64,000 bases of DNA from Apis mellifera (GCF_003254395.2 NC_037638.1:5001-69000), one strand, 5' to 3'; positions 1-12,447 are shown, counted from the stretch's first letter. Numbers and translations are program-made. The notes: generated from the letters alone by a model not told the origin.

Positions 1-51
1 ATACGGTTAGTGCCATCTATCTCCTTATTATTCCCCGCTAATTCCTCCGCG

Positions 52-60
52 TATAAATAG
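52..60 (+). promoter_or_regulatory. TATA-box-like motif
   Basis: The string TATAAATAG sits in a locally GC-richer context at the very left edge. It matches the animal TATA consensus on the + strand. Upstream promoter sequence is outside the window and no ORF follows closely, so the call is weak; such strings also arise by chance in AT-rich DNA. Confidence 0.25.
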
Positions 61-889
61 ATCGTGCTAGTGTTCCATTTCCTAGCGAAAAAAAAAAACT
101 ATTTTTTGTTTCTTTTCTTGATTAAGTATTTCGGTCATCAATTTTTTCTTTTTTAAACTTCTTTTATAAACTAATCTTTATAAACTATCCTTCCAATTTT
201 CTTTTTAAATAATTAAACCTTCCGATCATAAATTTTTAACAATTTTTTCATCGCTTCGTTCGTACGCATCTGTTCGTAAAATAACCATTTCATTTTTTTC
301 CTCTTTTTTTTTCTCCATATTCTAATAAATTTCCTTTCCTCCATTTAGACCGTCCATGTAATCCAAACTCCCAAGTTTTTAAAAAGAAACTTCTTTTTTC
401 TCTATTCTTTCTAAACTTAAAGTAATCCATCCAACGATAAATGATAAACGTTTAATCTTTTTCTTTCTTTAAACTTTCCAAATACAATATTCATCCTTTT
501 ATTCTTATTCGTTATAATTCCGATTCTTTGCTTTCTTAAATCTAATCTTTTTTTCCTTCGATATTAAATTTTTAATTTTTGTTAATCTCCTCTAAACCAT
601 AAATAATTTGTTTCCAAATTATATTTCCTATATTTCCTTTCATGTAAGAAAAAAAAGATATTTCTTTTTATTAATTTTGTTTCTTATAGTCCTTTTCTCT
701 TTTCTTCTTTGCGCTTCTTTAATTTTTGCTTTCTGCCGACAGTTTTCTCGTATTACCGCTAGACATCCGATACTTTTCCGCGCCATTAAACTGATAATCT
801 CGCTTCGAGAGTACCAACGATCCCGCTCCCGCTTCCCGAGAGCAAAAGCCGGTAAGAGTGACCACAATGATATAACCCTCCCCGTCTAA

Positions 890-1115
890 CCTCCGCCTGT
901 GCCTCCTGCAAAATTCGAGTCCGGCCCGGGGGACACCCCCCGGACCGGAGAGAGTGGTCTCCTGGGTGAAAAACCCCCTAGACCTGAGAGGGACTTCCCA
1001 AGTCCGTAGCGGGAGAAAGACACCGAGGGTCATTCCCTCGTGGCAAGTTGAGAAGTTGTCCGTCGCTCGCGAAAAAAACTCGAGTCGCGAAAGCGAGTCT
1101 CGAACTCGAGTTCTT
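890..1115. other. GC-rich cluster of adjacent hairpins (possible structured RNA or element remnant)
   Basis: In an otherwise AT-rich region this patch is strongly GC-rich and forms consecutive hairpins by eye. Bases 920-932 pair with 937-949 (12 of 13 pairs, 4-nt loop). 956-960 pair with 980-984. 991-996 pair with 1000-1005 (perfect, CCC loop). 1021-1029 pair with 1035-1042 with one bulged base. ACTCGAGT at 1078-1085 and 1104-1111 can pair around an inner CGC-GAAA-GCG stem-loop at 1086-1095. No protein domain was recognised in any frame. It could be a structured untranslated leader, a non-coding RNA or part of a mobile element. Confidence 0.45.
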
Positions 1116-4100
1116 TGGCGTGCGGAAGAAGCAGCGTTCCGACTTAGCCACAGCCCCTCTGGCGAAAAATTTTAATTTTTGGCTATTTAAGGTACTCGAG
1201 AACGCTTTTCGCGAGTTTTTTTTAATTTTTATTTTCTTTTGTCTTTCCGAATCGTATTCCGTCGTTTCGTCGCTGGAAAAAACGTTTTTATTCCAAAAAA
1301 AGAATTAAACTCCGTACTATAAGAATCGAAATCGTCTATCGTTGATGCGTCGTTTGGCGATGTTCGATCTGACGATTTATCCATCCGTAACTTCCTTTGA
1401 ATTTCCAATTCTATCTATTTTTCTATTTTTTAATTCTATATTTTAATTCTATTTTTCGGTGTCTCTTCTAAGAAATTTAACTTTCGCATTTTTTTTTTTT
1501 TTTTACTTCGTCCGTGTTCCGGTAAAAATTCCTCTGTTCCAAAAGAAAAAGCAATCGTTCAAAATTGTACCGAAAATTAAAACAAAAATCATAAATACGA
1601 ACGAAAAGATCGAGAAAAGAAATACAGTAATTCGATTAAAATTATTAATTATTATCGTTATAATTTTGTATTAAATATATATTAAAGCGCAGCGAATAAT
1701 AAGAGGGGAAAAAGAACGATAAATTCGTCGAAAATGTATAAAAGATATGAAAAAAAAAAAGCGTAACTAAATTTTGACGATTAAATAGATTTACGATACT
1801 CGTAATTACGATATAATTCAAAGGATAATTCGACAAAAATGATCGGAAAATTAAAATAAAAGAAAAAATAAAGAAAAAATATCGTTGACTATTCAACGAT
1901 ATTTTGTAAGTCTAATAAATTGATAATGAAAAAAAAGCATCGTGATAACGATTGATAAATTAATAAAATGAATTAAAAATTAACAATCTTACGAATATTA
2001 TAGCGAACGTGAATGTCGTGTCGATTATTGTATATGTATATGTATCGATTAAACGTAGTCGGTTTTCGAACACGGAACGAGACGAACGTGTATCTTTCTG
2101 CTCTCCGAATAAATTTTATCGCTATACGATATATTAAGTGAAATATTAAAATGTAAATATTAAAATAATAAAAATTAATAGAAAGAAATGTATAAAACTT
2201 GATACGGAGAATAATCGTATAACGCTTTCGAAAAAACAAATTCGATGAACGATAAAGAAATAAAAAAAGAAATAATAATAAAAAAATGATCCAGAAATCG
2301 CGTAATCGTATCGTTATTCTTTCTTCGTTTCTTTTTTTTCTTTTTTGAAATAATGATATAACGTTAATCCGTATAAACGATAATTTAGAATTTAAAAAAA
2401 AAAAAAAAGCTTAAAATTCTATCTTTTTTTTCCCTTTGATCTCGAGCGTTATAATAAAATATTAATTCGTATAAATTGTGAATGAAATTGAAAAAGATTA
2501 AAATTTCGTTTAAAGATTAAAGATAAAAGAACCAAAATGATCTCCATACGTGTATTTTTGATACCGTGAGTGATGCGAAGTTTACATCGTTGAATATCGT
2601 CGCTTTGTCTTCGATGACGATAATCTTCTCTACGTAAAAGAATTTTTTATAAAATGGAATATTACGAGTTAAAATTCCCGATAAAATAATCGGCGCTTTA
2701 GATGTTAATTTGAGATGTTAAGTTTAATTCGAAATAATATTGAAAAAATATTGAAAAAATATTACTATGTTCGATTAAGCGTCGCGGATTGTGTACGCGT
2801 TATTGTAAAGAATTTTTTAATTATTTAACTATTTGCTTGCCCGCTTATTATTTGTTCGTTATTTGTTAAATGCGTTTGCTTTGTTCGTACTCTCTATATT
2901 CGTCTTATACGTCTTATCTTTAATATCCGAATGCGATTTGCGAAAGATTATTCGTTTATTGTGATTTGATTAAATTGATTTTGTCTTTTAATATATTAAA
3001 ACTCGTGGTTGATGAAATTTTATTTAATTAATGTTACGTTAAACGTAAATGAAATATTGGCAAAATTTAACAAGGAGAAAATTTTTTCACATTCGACGAA
3101 TTTATTATATTAATCTGTTTAAATAATAATTTTTTATCGAATAATTTAATCGAATATTTAATTCTTTTTTTTTTAACGCGATACGCGATTTTTATTAAAT
3201 CTTCTTTGATAATGTGATAAACTCGAGGACAAGAAGTTATCGGGGAAAAAGGATAAAAAAAAACAAATATCAAAGACTTTTCGTACGTACATTCCTATCC
3301 TCGTGTACGAATGACATCTGAATCTGATATCGTCCTGATGCATCATCGACTGAGAAATATTTTCGAAGAAAAAAAAATTTTCGAAAAAACGATCGATATC
3401 TTTATAAATGCGTTTCGCGTTGATGAATGATTAAAGATAAAATGCGTCTCTTGACCAAATTTTTTTGCGGGACTCGCGACGGGAATAAAGAAGGAACGTG
3501 GAAGGGGAATTATAGTTTCGAGTTCGTTGGTTTTTTTTGTTAAAATCTTTTATTAATTAATTTTTTATAGATATTGATTAAAAAAAACTTTTGATACGCG
3601 ATATCGAATTCTGTCTATATGTGCACGCTCTTGACAATGTATATGCGTATATGTTGCGGTATAACCGTTTATTTATATTGTTTCTACATCGCGATAAATA
3701 GTTTTCGAAATGTACGATCTGGTGAACGATCTGATACTTGCGGATTACGATAGGAATGAATTATGATATATTGTAACTACGTATTGAAGAATGATATCGA
3801 TATTCGTTGTAATTTCATAATATCTTCGTAACTTTGCTCAAAAATTGTACTTTTTTTTTATTTTTACGAGTTTTGATCCGATGGTTCTTGCAATTCCAAA
3901 CTTATCTTCCAATTTTTTTGCTTTGCTGCTCTGACCGTTCATTGTCGATCGTATCAAAATTATCACTTTTGAATCGGGTAAACTCGCGCGTTTTAATCGA
4001 CGGAGAAAATTCTTCGTGAATTTCAATACGATTTGCGATATATTATATATCTGATCCATTTCGTGAAATGTTCTCTCGACGCCGGAATTATCCCTTAATT

Positions 4101-5629
4101 TTTAGTATCGTAAAGATATACGTATCCACGATTTGCGACTGTATTAGAAGAATATATTCGTGAGTAAAAGATCGATGTATCTGTTTGTATTAAAAACTAA
4201 TAATTATGTAGATGATAAGGAAGAGGGAAGAGATAATTTAAATAAATGGCATAATATTATCGAATATGCATAATTGTACGAATAAACGTTTTATTTTTTT
4301 TTTTTTTTACGCTACGCGCGTATCCACGTATCTCACCATCGTACAAACATTCCGTGAAATTATGTTTTTCTGAAGAATTACGTTTTTCTCGGATTCCACT
4401 TATATTATGTTATGCGGTATTATCTTCGATCTTCTTTGCATCGACTTTTATCTTTTCTTTTTCCACTTTTATCTTTCTTATCCTCCGTGTAAAGTGGATA
4501 TGAATAATATAGTATCGCCTGATTTTATTTTATAATCGCTTTCGCCCTAGAAATTTTTATAAAATAATTATTATCGATGTAATTTGAAAGAACAAAAGAA
4601 AAGCAAATAGTTGTATCAAACTGACTAAAATAAAATGACGAATGCATACTGTACGCGCGCACTGTACGCTTATATGCGATATAATGCACGCCGTACATAA
4701 TATAAAATATATAATATAATACACAGTTACTTGTACAATTATTATTAGATGTTATGATATATATATTTTTATATTTACCAATAATTCCCAATCGATGTCA
4801 TTTATAAGAACCAAGATTCCTGGACGCCTATAAATATAAAATAGTGAATAAGGTATAATGAACATTTATACATATATTATGTCTATTTAGATATTTATAT
4901 CGATAATATAAAGAAATAATTTCTATTGATCTGTTGACTTGATCGAATACATTTTTATTATACTTGTACCTTTTAATATACTCTGTACTTTTTATTACAT
5001 TTATACACGAATTATCTATTTATTTATCACGAATCTAATGAGAAAAAAAAAATCTTACAACATTGGCGCGTAGAATATATATGAAGATTGTTTTAATCAT
5101 TTTTATTTTTTAAAAGAAACGATATAATTTTTAACGCTGATCCATGCAACTCGTTATTTCTTATGAAAAAATACTAAGTCGTTTGTATCGAAAAATCTTT
5201 AAGTTTAAAAGATATTTTAATTGATTGAAATTTGTAAAATTTATCGTACGAGAATGAAAGAACGATGATGTATCGTTTATATCTTTTATATGATATAAAT
5301 TTAAATATTTTTCGACTTTTTAAATAGTTTGATATTTTTTTATAGGAAGCTACGTAGATCGAATAAAAATTATTATTATTTTGCTTAAAAAAAAATCAAA
5401 GTTGATACGATTTCTATGCTTCGTTTTATAGAAAAACTATTAATATTGCATAAATTATTAAATATTGTATTTTTTTTTTAACAAACTATTTTTATAAAAA
5501 CATTTTTTCCTTACAAGATTTCACTATATTTAGATAAAACGGACATTTATATATGTATATATTATATATTATATATAAATGCATATATTGTTCATACATA
5601 TATTGCGTTTATGAATGCGTATCAAGTCG

Positions 5630-5735
5630 TGTACCTTTTCCGTGTGTATGTACTCTTATTACCCGATTTATGCTGCCCTCTTTGAAAGCGCCACGGAATT
5701 CAAAAGTCGCCATCTTAATTTTTTACGATAAAATT
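5630..5735. promoter_or_regulatory. GC-richer patch with a pho/YY1-like ATGGCGAC motif
   Basis: A less AT-rich patch carries, on the minus strand, AAGATGGCGAC (complement near 5706-5716) and GAGGGCAGC a little further on. ATGGCGG/C strings near insect transcription starts resemble pho/YY1-type sites. No coding exon was found next to it, so it is only a candidate promoter or insulator. Confidence 0.2.
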
Positions 5736-6805
5736 GGCAAGTGAGAACTAACACATTGTTACGTTATCGTATGTTTATGGTGCGGTATATGTGTCGCTAC
5801 GAGAAACTACACGTGCCAGGGGAATAATTTGTGTAAAATTTTTTAAATTATCGCTCGGAAAGTTTATAGCGATGATATAAAAAAAAAATTATGATACGAT
5901 TTAGCAACTTACACGGTATCCCCTTGTATAAAAAGTTCCTGTCGTTCCTTTAACAGATTATCTGTTATCCAGAAAAGTAGCTTTTGTATGGTCCCTGTAA
6001 AGTTCGCGTGACAAATTATATTTACATCGATAAAAAAAATTTGTAAAACTTACATTCGTTTACTCCAGGTAAGTTTACTTCGTGCCTTTTTTTTTTATTG
6101 AAAAGTAATTCTGCCCCACCTCTGAAATTATTTAATGAATAACTCGATATATTGTAGTTTGAGGAAAAGTTAGGTTAGTTAATTTATTCGATCGTGTTAC
6201 CCAAATTCAATGGTCACGGAAATTTCGCTATTTTCGATAGACATATTTTTTTAATTTTTCTTAAATTACACCACCGTTAAAATATTATTGGTTACGATTG
6301 CGAGAAAAAAATATATTCCTAAGTAAAACCACGTTTTACGAAATGCAACGAATATCGATCGATACGATCGACTCGTTTTGAAACGTGAATATAATTAAAA
6401 TTTAAAAATATTTTTATAGGAAATTATTAATTATTAATCGAATATTTTATAATCTACTTTAAACATTTTTTTATATTAAAAGTTCGATTTAAATTCATAA
6501 GCGAATAGCATGTACGATATTATAATATTTAACGAAATGTATAATTTTTTTTCTTTACAATTTTTATGAATCGATTACCGTTAATCTTTCCGTGATATTA
6601 ATGTTGGAAATTTTTTTTGATAATGTGTCGTTCTTCGTAATTGAATGTAAACGTATAGGTTAACTCCGCAAAATTTTAATCGTTCGACAAAAATTTAGAT
6701 TTTCGTTAAATAATTTTTATATTTTCGTTTTTCAAATCGAATCATAATGAATTAACCGATAATATCGTTTGTCGTGATATTTCGTGAAAAGTAGTTTCGT
6801 TAGAA

Positions 6806-6988
6806 ATGTACCCAAAAAGCTATCGTTCACTGCACATAGAAACAACGTGGCGATATTACGGTTTAATTCCAGTGTTCCTTCTATTCAACTCGATCAGTGG
6901 TGTATGCATACCGGACGATGAAACGTTAATTTCTAAAGTCAAGATTTATTTACAAAAGCATTTTTTTGTTATGTATCGTGATATGATA

Positions 6989-7020
<32 letters not shown>

Positions 7021-7066
7021 CCCTAATTTTTCTAAAAAGTACATATGTCGAACGCTTTGTTATTGA
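6806..7066 (+). CDS. Isolated ORF with signal-peptide-like start, uncertain
   Basis: An 86-codon frame starts MYPKSYRSLH and is followed by a hydrophobic run, YYGLIPVFLLFNSISGVC, which reads like a signal peptide or signal anchor. A polar stretch (IPDDETLISKVKIYLQK) follows. The first 45 codons have mixed, higher-complexity codon use that looks more coding than the surroundings. The end of the frame runs into a (CT)n microsatellite and encodes only Ser-Leu repeats, so if a gene is present the exon must end earlier. Weak donors exist at AGTG|GTGTATGC and AAA|GTCAAG. I do not recognise the protein and found no following exon with certainty; it may be spurious. Confidence 0.25.
6990..7020. repeat. 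(CT)n microsatellite
   Basis: Perfect CT dinucleotide run ending with one interruption (CTGTCTC). Confidence 0.9.
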
Positions 7067-7252
7067 TCTTAAATTATCGATAATGTAAAATGAAAATAAT
7101 TTATTTTGATTAATGAAAAAATCCTTGTTATTGATAAATTAATGATACAAACGTTAATAATAAATATTGATGGAAATAAAATCTACGTTTGATATAACGT
7201 GAAAGAACGAAATATAAAATAAACGTTCCTTGAAATAAAATACAGCCCTGTC

Positions 7253-7276
7253 TTTTTTTTTTTTTTTTTTTTTTTT
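7253..7276. repeat. poly-T tract
   Basis: Uninterrupted run of 24 T. Confidence 0.9.
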
Positions 7277-7497
7277 GAGGGTCATTAGTCTCGCTATTAT
7301 GAATTTAATTACGATGTGAAGATAGTATTACGTATGATTAATGATAATAGATAAAAAAAAATTAAGTTTGTTAATTACGAATAGTATCGAAAAAATGTAG
7401 ATATTGTTGAACGAATATGTAATGAAAAGGAAGTAGCGGATAAAAATGTAGGATATACGAATGGACTGAAGTGCAGGTGCCATCGGCGGTAGCTGTA

Positions 7498-7525
7498 ATG
7501 GCGGTTGTCGGAAAAGCGATCGTAG
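7498..7525 (+). CDS. Candidate upstream first coding exon of the 7655 gene
   Basis: ATG GCG GTT GTC ... ends at CGTAG|GTATTAAG, a usable donor. An acceptor TTTTATGTTTAG ends at 7640. Joining 7498-7525 to 7641 keeps the frame open and in phase with the ATG at 7655, giving MAVVGKAIVVLTST ahead of MSEENE. The patch around it (GCGGTAGCTGTAATGGCGG) is GC-richer than its surroundings and looks like a transcription start region. It may instead be a 5' untranslated exon with the protein starting at 7655. Confidence 0.35.
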
Positions 7526-7654
7526 GTATTAAGTGTCGTAAAAAATAAATTATCGCGATAAAATAGTATACGTTTGTATTATTTTGAACTTTTTATGCTT
7601 GTGTAATTCCTCGTAATCGTAATACGCTTTTTATGTTTAGTATTAACTTCTACG

Positions 7655-10600
7655 ATGTCGGAAGAAAATGAACATACTTCTGAAGAAACTGAGGCAGAAA
7701 TGAATACGGAAAATCGCAATAAAGAACAATCGAAAAGTGAAACGTGCGTGTTGAACAATGAAACGGAACAACCTATGTTGGAAGACGAAGAAATGCCAAC
7801 GTATATCAGTGTATCTACTCCATCGAAACGCGAAGATTCGGATATCGATAATGCTAAACAACAAAGCAGAGTTCCGCTAGAAGAAGATAATAGTCAAAGT
7901 CCTTATCGTAGTGATGATCAAGGAGGAGGTAGTATCTACGTATTATCTTCCGGTGAAGAGAGTAATCATCCGTATAATGACGAAGATGAAGATGAATATG
8001 CGGATAGCGAAGGTAAGAAAATGATGTGTAAATTTTACTTGTTAATGAATATTTGATACCCTAATTTTTGTCGTAATGTATAAATGTATGTGTATTATAA
8101 TGTGATATAATATACGTTTATGTAGATACGAATGAAATGGAGCTTGAGAATGAACATGAGAATGCGATGTTGGAAGATGAAGAGGAAGAAGATGAGGATG
8201 AGGATGACGATGATGATGAGATAAATCCTTTGAGACTACATAACGATGATTACGAAGATATTGAATATGTACCGATGTGTTTTGATAGAGCGTCTGATGA
8301 TTTTATATTGAATAATAGATTGAAACCACGGCATAAAGAAAAAAGTTTATCCTTGCAAGATTTAAGTATTTCGAAAAAAAATGCTCATTTACGTTATAAC
8401 AAGAAGAGACATAGTTTAAATGCTTTTAGATATAACTATTTACGTATGCAACAAAATCCGATATTGTATCCTACTGTGCGGAAAAGGCAAATGGTACCGT
8501 CTAAGTATCAACACGTGGAAAGTAAAGTGAAACAATACATAAAGAATATGAAAGAACAGAATAGAAGATCGATGGAAAAGCGTATGAAAGAACAAGAATT
8601 TACGATGAATAAGAATTATGAAGAGAATGAGAGTAAGAAATATTTTTCTCAAATTATTCTTTTCACACTTGGAAGATATGTCTATTGTTTTATTTATTTA
8701 TTATTGTTGTTGTAATTGTGAAGAGAAATATTATTTTTTGAATATTTGAATATGTGCGTATTTAATGTAATGAGTGTATATGTGTGTGTGTACACGTACG
8801 CATATATAATAAAATATTGTATTAGCGGTAAAAGAAACGATAAGATATTCTTCCATGTGATTGATTGATCGAGTTTTAAAATGATATAAGTGTGTATAAG
8901 TGATTAATAAAAATTACAATTTTTACTTTTTATTTGCCAGATTGTGACACCGAACGTTTAAAAAATACGAGAATAACGAATAAAACTATAAAAGATTATG
9001 TGGAAAAAGCTATTCAGGATTTGCAACAAGAAGAAATTGAAAGTAATAATTTGATGTACGATACGGCGCAATTATTAGAAAATGGAGAAAATGATAAAAC
9101 TTCTGATAAAGCGATCGAAAACCGATATAAACATAATCGAAAAGATATCGAATACAATGACGTTCAAAATGAAAAACGTGTGCAAAATTCTGATGATAAA
9201 TTGGAGAAACGAAACGGTTCTGTGGACGTTAATAAACATCGTGTTGAATATCAAGATACTTTAGAGACTAAAAATATAAAATTCGGTAACGTGAATCAAT
9301 CTTCTCTGGTTAATAATCATCAGCCGACGCCTACGTTTATAAATTTGCGCACATTGAGCTACGAGGAATACATGCATGATGTTTCTAATACTGGTCGGAG
9401 GGAAGAATTGTCCGAGCAAAGACAAGAAAAAACGAACGAAACTCGAGTGTATAACGAAACGGAAATGATTGGTTCGCAAGAAATGGATAACGGTAATATT
9501 GATTGTCCTTTGAAAATTGCAAGCGTTAAAAGTATCTGCACGATGCAAGATGAATCGGAAAATTTAAATTTTACAAAGATGAATGCGACTGAAAAAATAA
9601 ATATCGAGAATACCGAAGTGATTGAATTGAAGGCTCGGCTTAGTCAAAAAGACGCGCAATTTCATAATTTGCGAGATGCTTATCAAAAAGTATTGACTGA
9701 AAATATAAAAATGAAACAAGAATTGGATGTTTTAAAAAATTCTTTGGCAAAATATAAAAATGAAAATAGAACGTGTGAAACGAAAATTGCGTCTGTACAA
9801 ACTGAAACGATTAAAGAATCTGTTTCTAATCGGGATACCGTAAATTCGGAAGAAACGAATAATAAAATATCTCGTAGCAGTGTTGCATCTACGGGAAGTT
9901 CTAACGATCAATGGATGGAAAGTGATTATAGTCCGGCTATATCTATTAAACCTCCTGATTTGACTCCCATTCTTAATTCGGATGATAGTATTGTACTCGC
10001 TGATGCTGGCGTTCCAAAAAAAATAATGCATCCGTTATCTCGAACGTTTATTACCTCGTCTAGAATTTTACAAACGCTTTCGAATATAACGCAAGGTAAG
10101 ACAAAAGTTGAAAGTCCTTTGATAAGAAATAACAAGAAACGATTAAACGAAAAATCTTCGAATAAATCGTCAAATTTAGATTGCGATTCTCCGATTCATT
10201 CATCCTGTTCCAAGAAAAGAAAAGCAACGGAAATGCCTGGTTCTTCTACTTTTGTTAAACCTTTTAAAATACCTCACACAACCGTGGAATCTTTGGAAGG
10301 GAAAAACAATACTGATGGTGCGAATGATGTGGAGTATAAATATTCCATGGAGGAACATGTATCGTCGAAAATGGAAAAAGAAGAGGAAACTACGGAGGTT
10401 GATAAAAATATTAATGGTCCTATTTCTGTGGAAACTAAGATGGAAGGAACGGATGATTGTGAGGACAATGTGAAATGTTTCATATATAGAGAGGATGAAA
10501 ATAGTAAAAACAAAAGTTTTCTGATTCAAGCGGGAGAATCGACGAAGAATGAATTGGATGATGAAAAAAATCGTATTCAAGAATGTGGTCCGTATTTGTT

Positions 10601-11496
10601 GGGTAATCTTGAGGTACGAATGTCCGAGATAAACGGAACGATAAGCGTATGGGGTAAAGAAATAAATAATGAATATACGAGTGATAATGAGGATGATATG
10701 GAGGAATCCGAAAAGAAATTGTCCGAAAAGAAAACGTGCCATTTTTGGCCAAATACATCGCAAACTAGATTTAATGGAAGCCCGCTTATGTGTTCTACTA
10801 ATAAAAAACAGAAAGTTCCGTTAAAATTTAATAGGTCCAATGTTTCTCAATGTTGCCATTCTTTGTCGTTAAATTCGATAAAAATGCATCCTTTGGTAGA
10901 TGATGTAGGTGATAAAAGACATACGAATAATACTTTCAGCCCGAATAGTAGTATCTCTTCTTGTAAAAACTGCAATTCTTCGATGTGTCGTAAAGAACGA
11001 TCGATGTGTAAAGATATTTCCCAAGAAAAATTACATTCCTGTTGTGTGCATCATATTGAAATTATGGATAAGGAATGCAGTTGTGGTTCGTATCATGAGA
11101 AACAAAAACATGATGTTAATCTTAAGCATTGTAAAGATAAATTTCACAATAAGGGAATTCGGAGAAATTTATGCAAAAATATATTTACATCGGATTCGAA
11201 GAATCATTCGCATGAAAATTGTACCGCGAACATCGATAAAGGAATTTGCAAATACCATACGTGTCGATGTTCGCTTCAAAATATAACGGACAACAACGAT
11301 TCACGTTCGCAATGTTGCAACGTTGCTAGAGATGTTTCTTGTACATATAAATTTTCGGACAATACGAATAACACGGAAATCCACAGAAATTCTGATAGGT
11401 GTAATCATAGTCCCTCAAAAGATGGCGAAGAAGATCCTTTAATTCCGCTTAAACGAACTAATGAAACGCTTGAAGTAAGATAAATTTATCAGTCTA

Positions 11497-11529
<33 letters not shown>

Positions 11530-11995
11530 TCTACGTTATATCATGTACATTTTTTTTTATGTACAGGCGAGACAACGAAGATTAAGCGGTGGTAAAAGAG
11601 TGCGAGGAATTCTTATGGATTTTTTAAAAGGATGTGGAGATTGTCGTAATAATAGTAGTTTAAGTAAAAATAATTATCAGCGAAAAGAAACACCTTATAC
11701 GGTAAATGATCCTTCGCAAATTAAAATTTCTCCTTCTTCTATACCCGAGCCTACGTGTTCTAGTTCTACGCAATGCAATGACAGGTAATTATGTTTTTTC
11801 TATTTTATGTTATCAAAATTAAAAACGTGATACGTAGAAATCATTGTTGCTTCTACTTATAGATGTTGCCATGCGTATGCGCGCAGGATCGAATCTCAAC
11901 TCGAAGAATTTCGAATAGAAATGGAAAGAATACGATCGCGCTCGGACGCGATCCTAGATATGCTCGGTATACTTCATTCTGTGGACATGAACTAA
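7655..11995 (+). CDS. Unrecognised acidic, coiled-coil, Cys/His-rich protein (5 exons)
   Basis: Coding exons by splice signals and phase: 7655-8012, 8126-8632, 8941-11474, 11567-11784, 11863-11995 (3750 nt, 1249 aa plus stop). I do not recognise the family. The N-terminus is very acidic (Glu/Asp run about residues 133-153). A basic, Gln/Lys-rich helical stretch follows (about 204-280), containing MVPSKYQHVESKVKQYIKNM, which looks the most conserved. A heptad-like coiled coil lies about 514-565 (EVIELKARLSQKDAQFHNL and on). Roughly 920-1090 is rich in Cys and His pairs (CKNCNSSMC, CKYHTCRC), possibly metal-binding. The C-terminus is another short coiled coil (IESQLEEFRIEMERIRSR). Low-complexity Asn/Lys/Glu sequence fills the rest. 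A scaffold or centrosome-like role is possible but is only inference. The gene ends tail-to-tail with the next gene. An in-frame upstream exon may add 14 residues. Confidence 0.8.
11499..11525. repeat. (TA)n microsatellite in intron 3 of the 7655 gene
   Basis: TA dinucleotide run inside the short intron 11475-11566. Confidence 0.85.
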
Positions 11996-12447
11996 GGAAA
12001 CTGATACGATTCTAAATAAGTGCTTTTTCCTTGTACAAATTACTATGTTAATTTCTTTAAGACGATATTTGCACTATCATCAAAAGTTCTTATTTACTCA
12101 CTTCTACTTCATTACACATTACAAAATACGTGATCAATTTATTAAAATGAAATACATGAATAAAAAATGCTACATTGTATCGGACGCATCATTCGTACTA
12201 TAATGATTCAATTTTTGCGACATAGAAAAATGAGTATAACGACAAATGAGTTTATATCGTACAAATATTTACTATTTTTTAATAGATTTAATTTATCTAT
12301 AGTTGGATGAATAAATTTACGTAAAGAAACTAGAAAATTTGTTACATTTTGAGATGACGAATATTTCACGTGTAATTTGAACGAGTTACCGAGAGTTTTT
12401 CGGGTAGTTAAAATTTGAATTATATATCGATAAAATATTAATTCTTA
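11996..12447. other. Convergent 3' region between two coiled-coil genes
   Basis: About 450 bp separate the two stop codons. An AATAAA lies at 12159-12164 on the + strand and its minus-strand counterpart (TTTATT) at 12138-12143. If both are used, the two 3' untranslated regions overlap slightly. Nothing else is visible. Confidence 0.5.

Larger units (their letters stand above)
1..7490. other. AT-rich left flank without a confident protein gene
   Basis: Long AT-rich stretch rich in T and A runs. The open frames here are short, low-complexity and lack recognisable domains. It could be intron, untranslated sequence or intergenic DNA of a gene to the left. Sub-features listed separately are the TATA-like motif near 52, the GC-rich hairpin cluster near 920-1110, a promoter-like patch near 5630-5730, a consensus splice donor near 6069 and the ORF at 6806. 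Apart from these I see nothing specific. Confidence 0.6.

Noticed and set aside
608..1308. Overlapping frames around the GC-rich hairpin cluster
   Set aside because: Several frames on both strands overlap and none resembles a known protein; the hairpin structure explains the composition better.
3333..3358. Hammerhead-ribozyme-like CTGATG...GAAA string
   Set aside because: The conserved core CUGAUGA is not complete (C instead of A) and no flanking stems were found.
10200..10763. 187-codon minus-strand frame
   Set aside because: Lies entirely within the large exon 8941-11474 on the opposite strand and has no domain.
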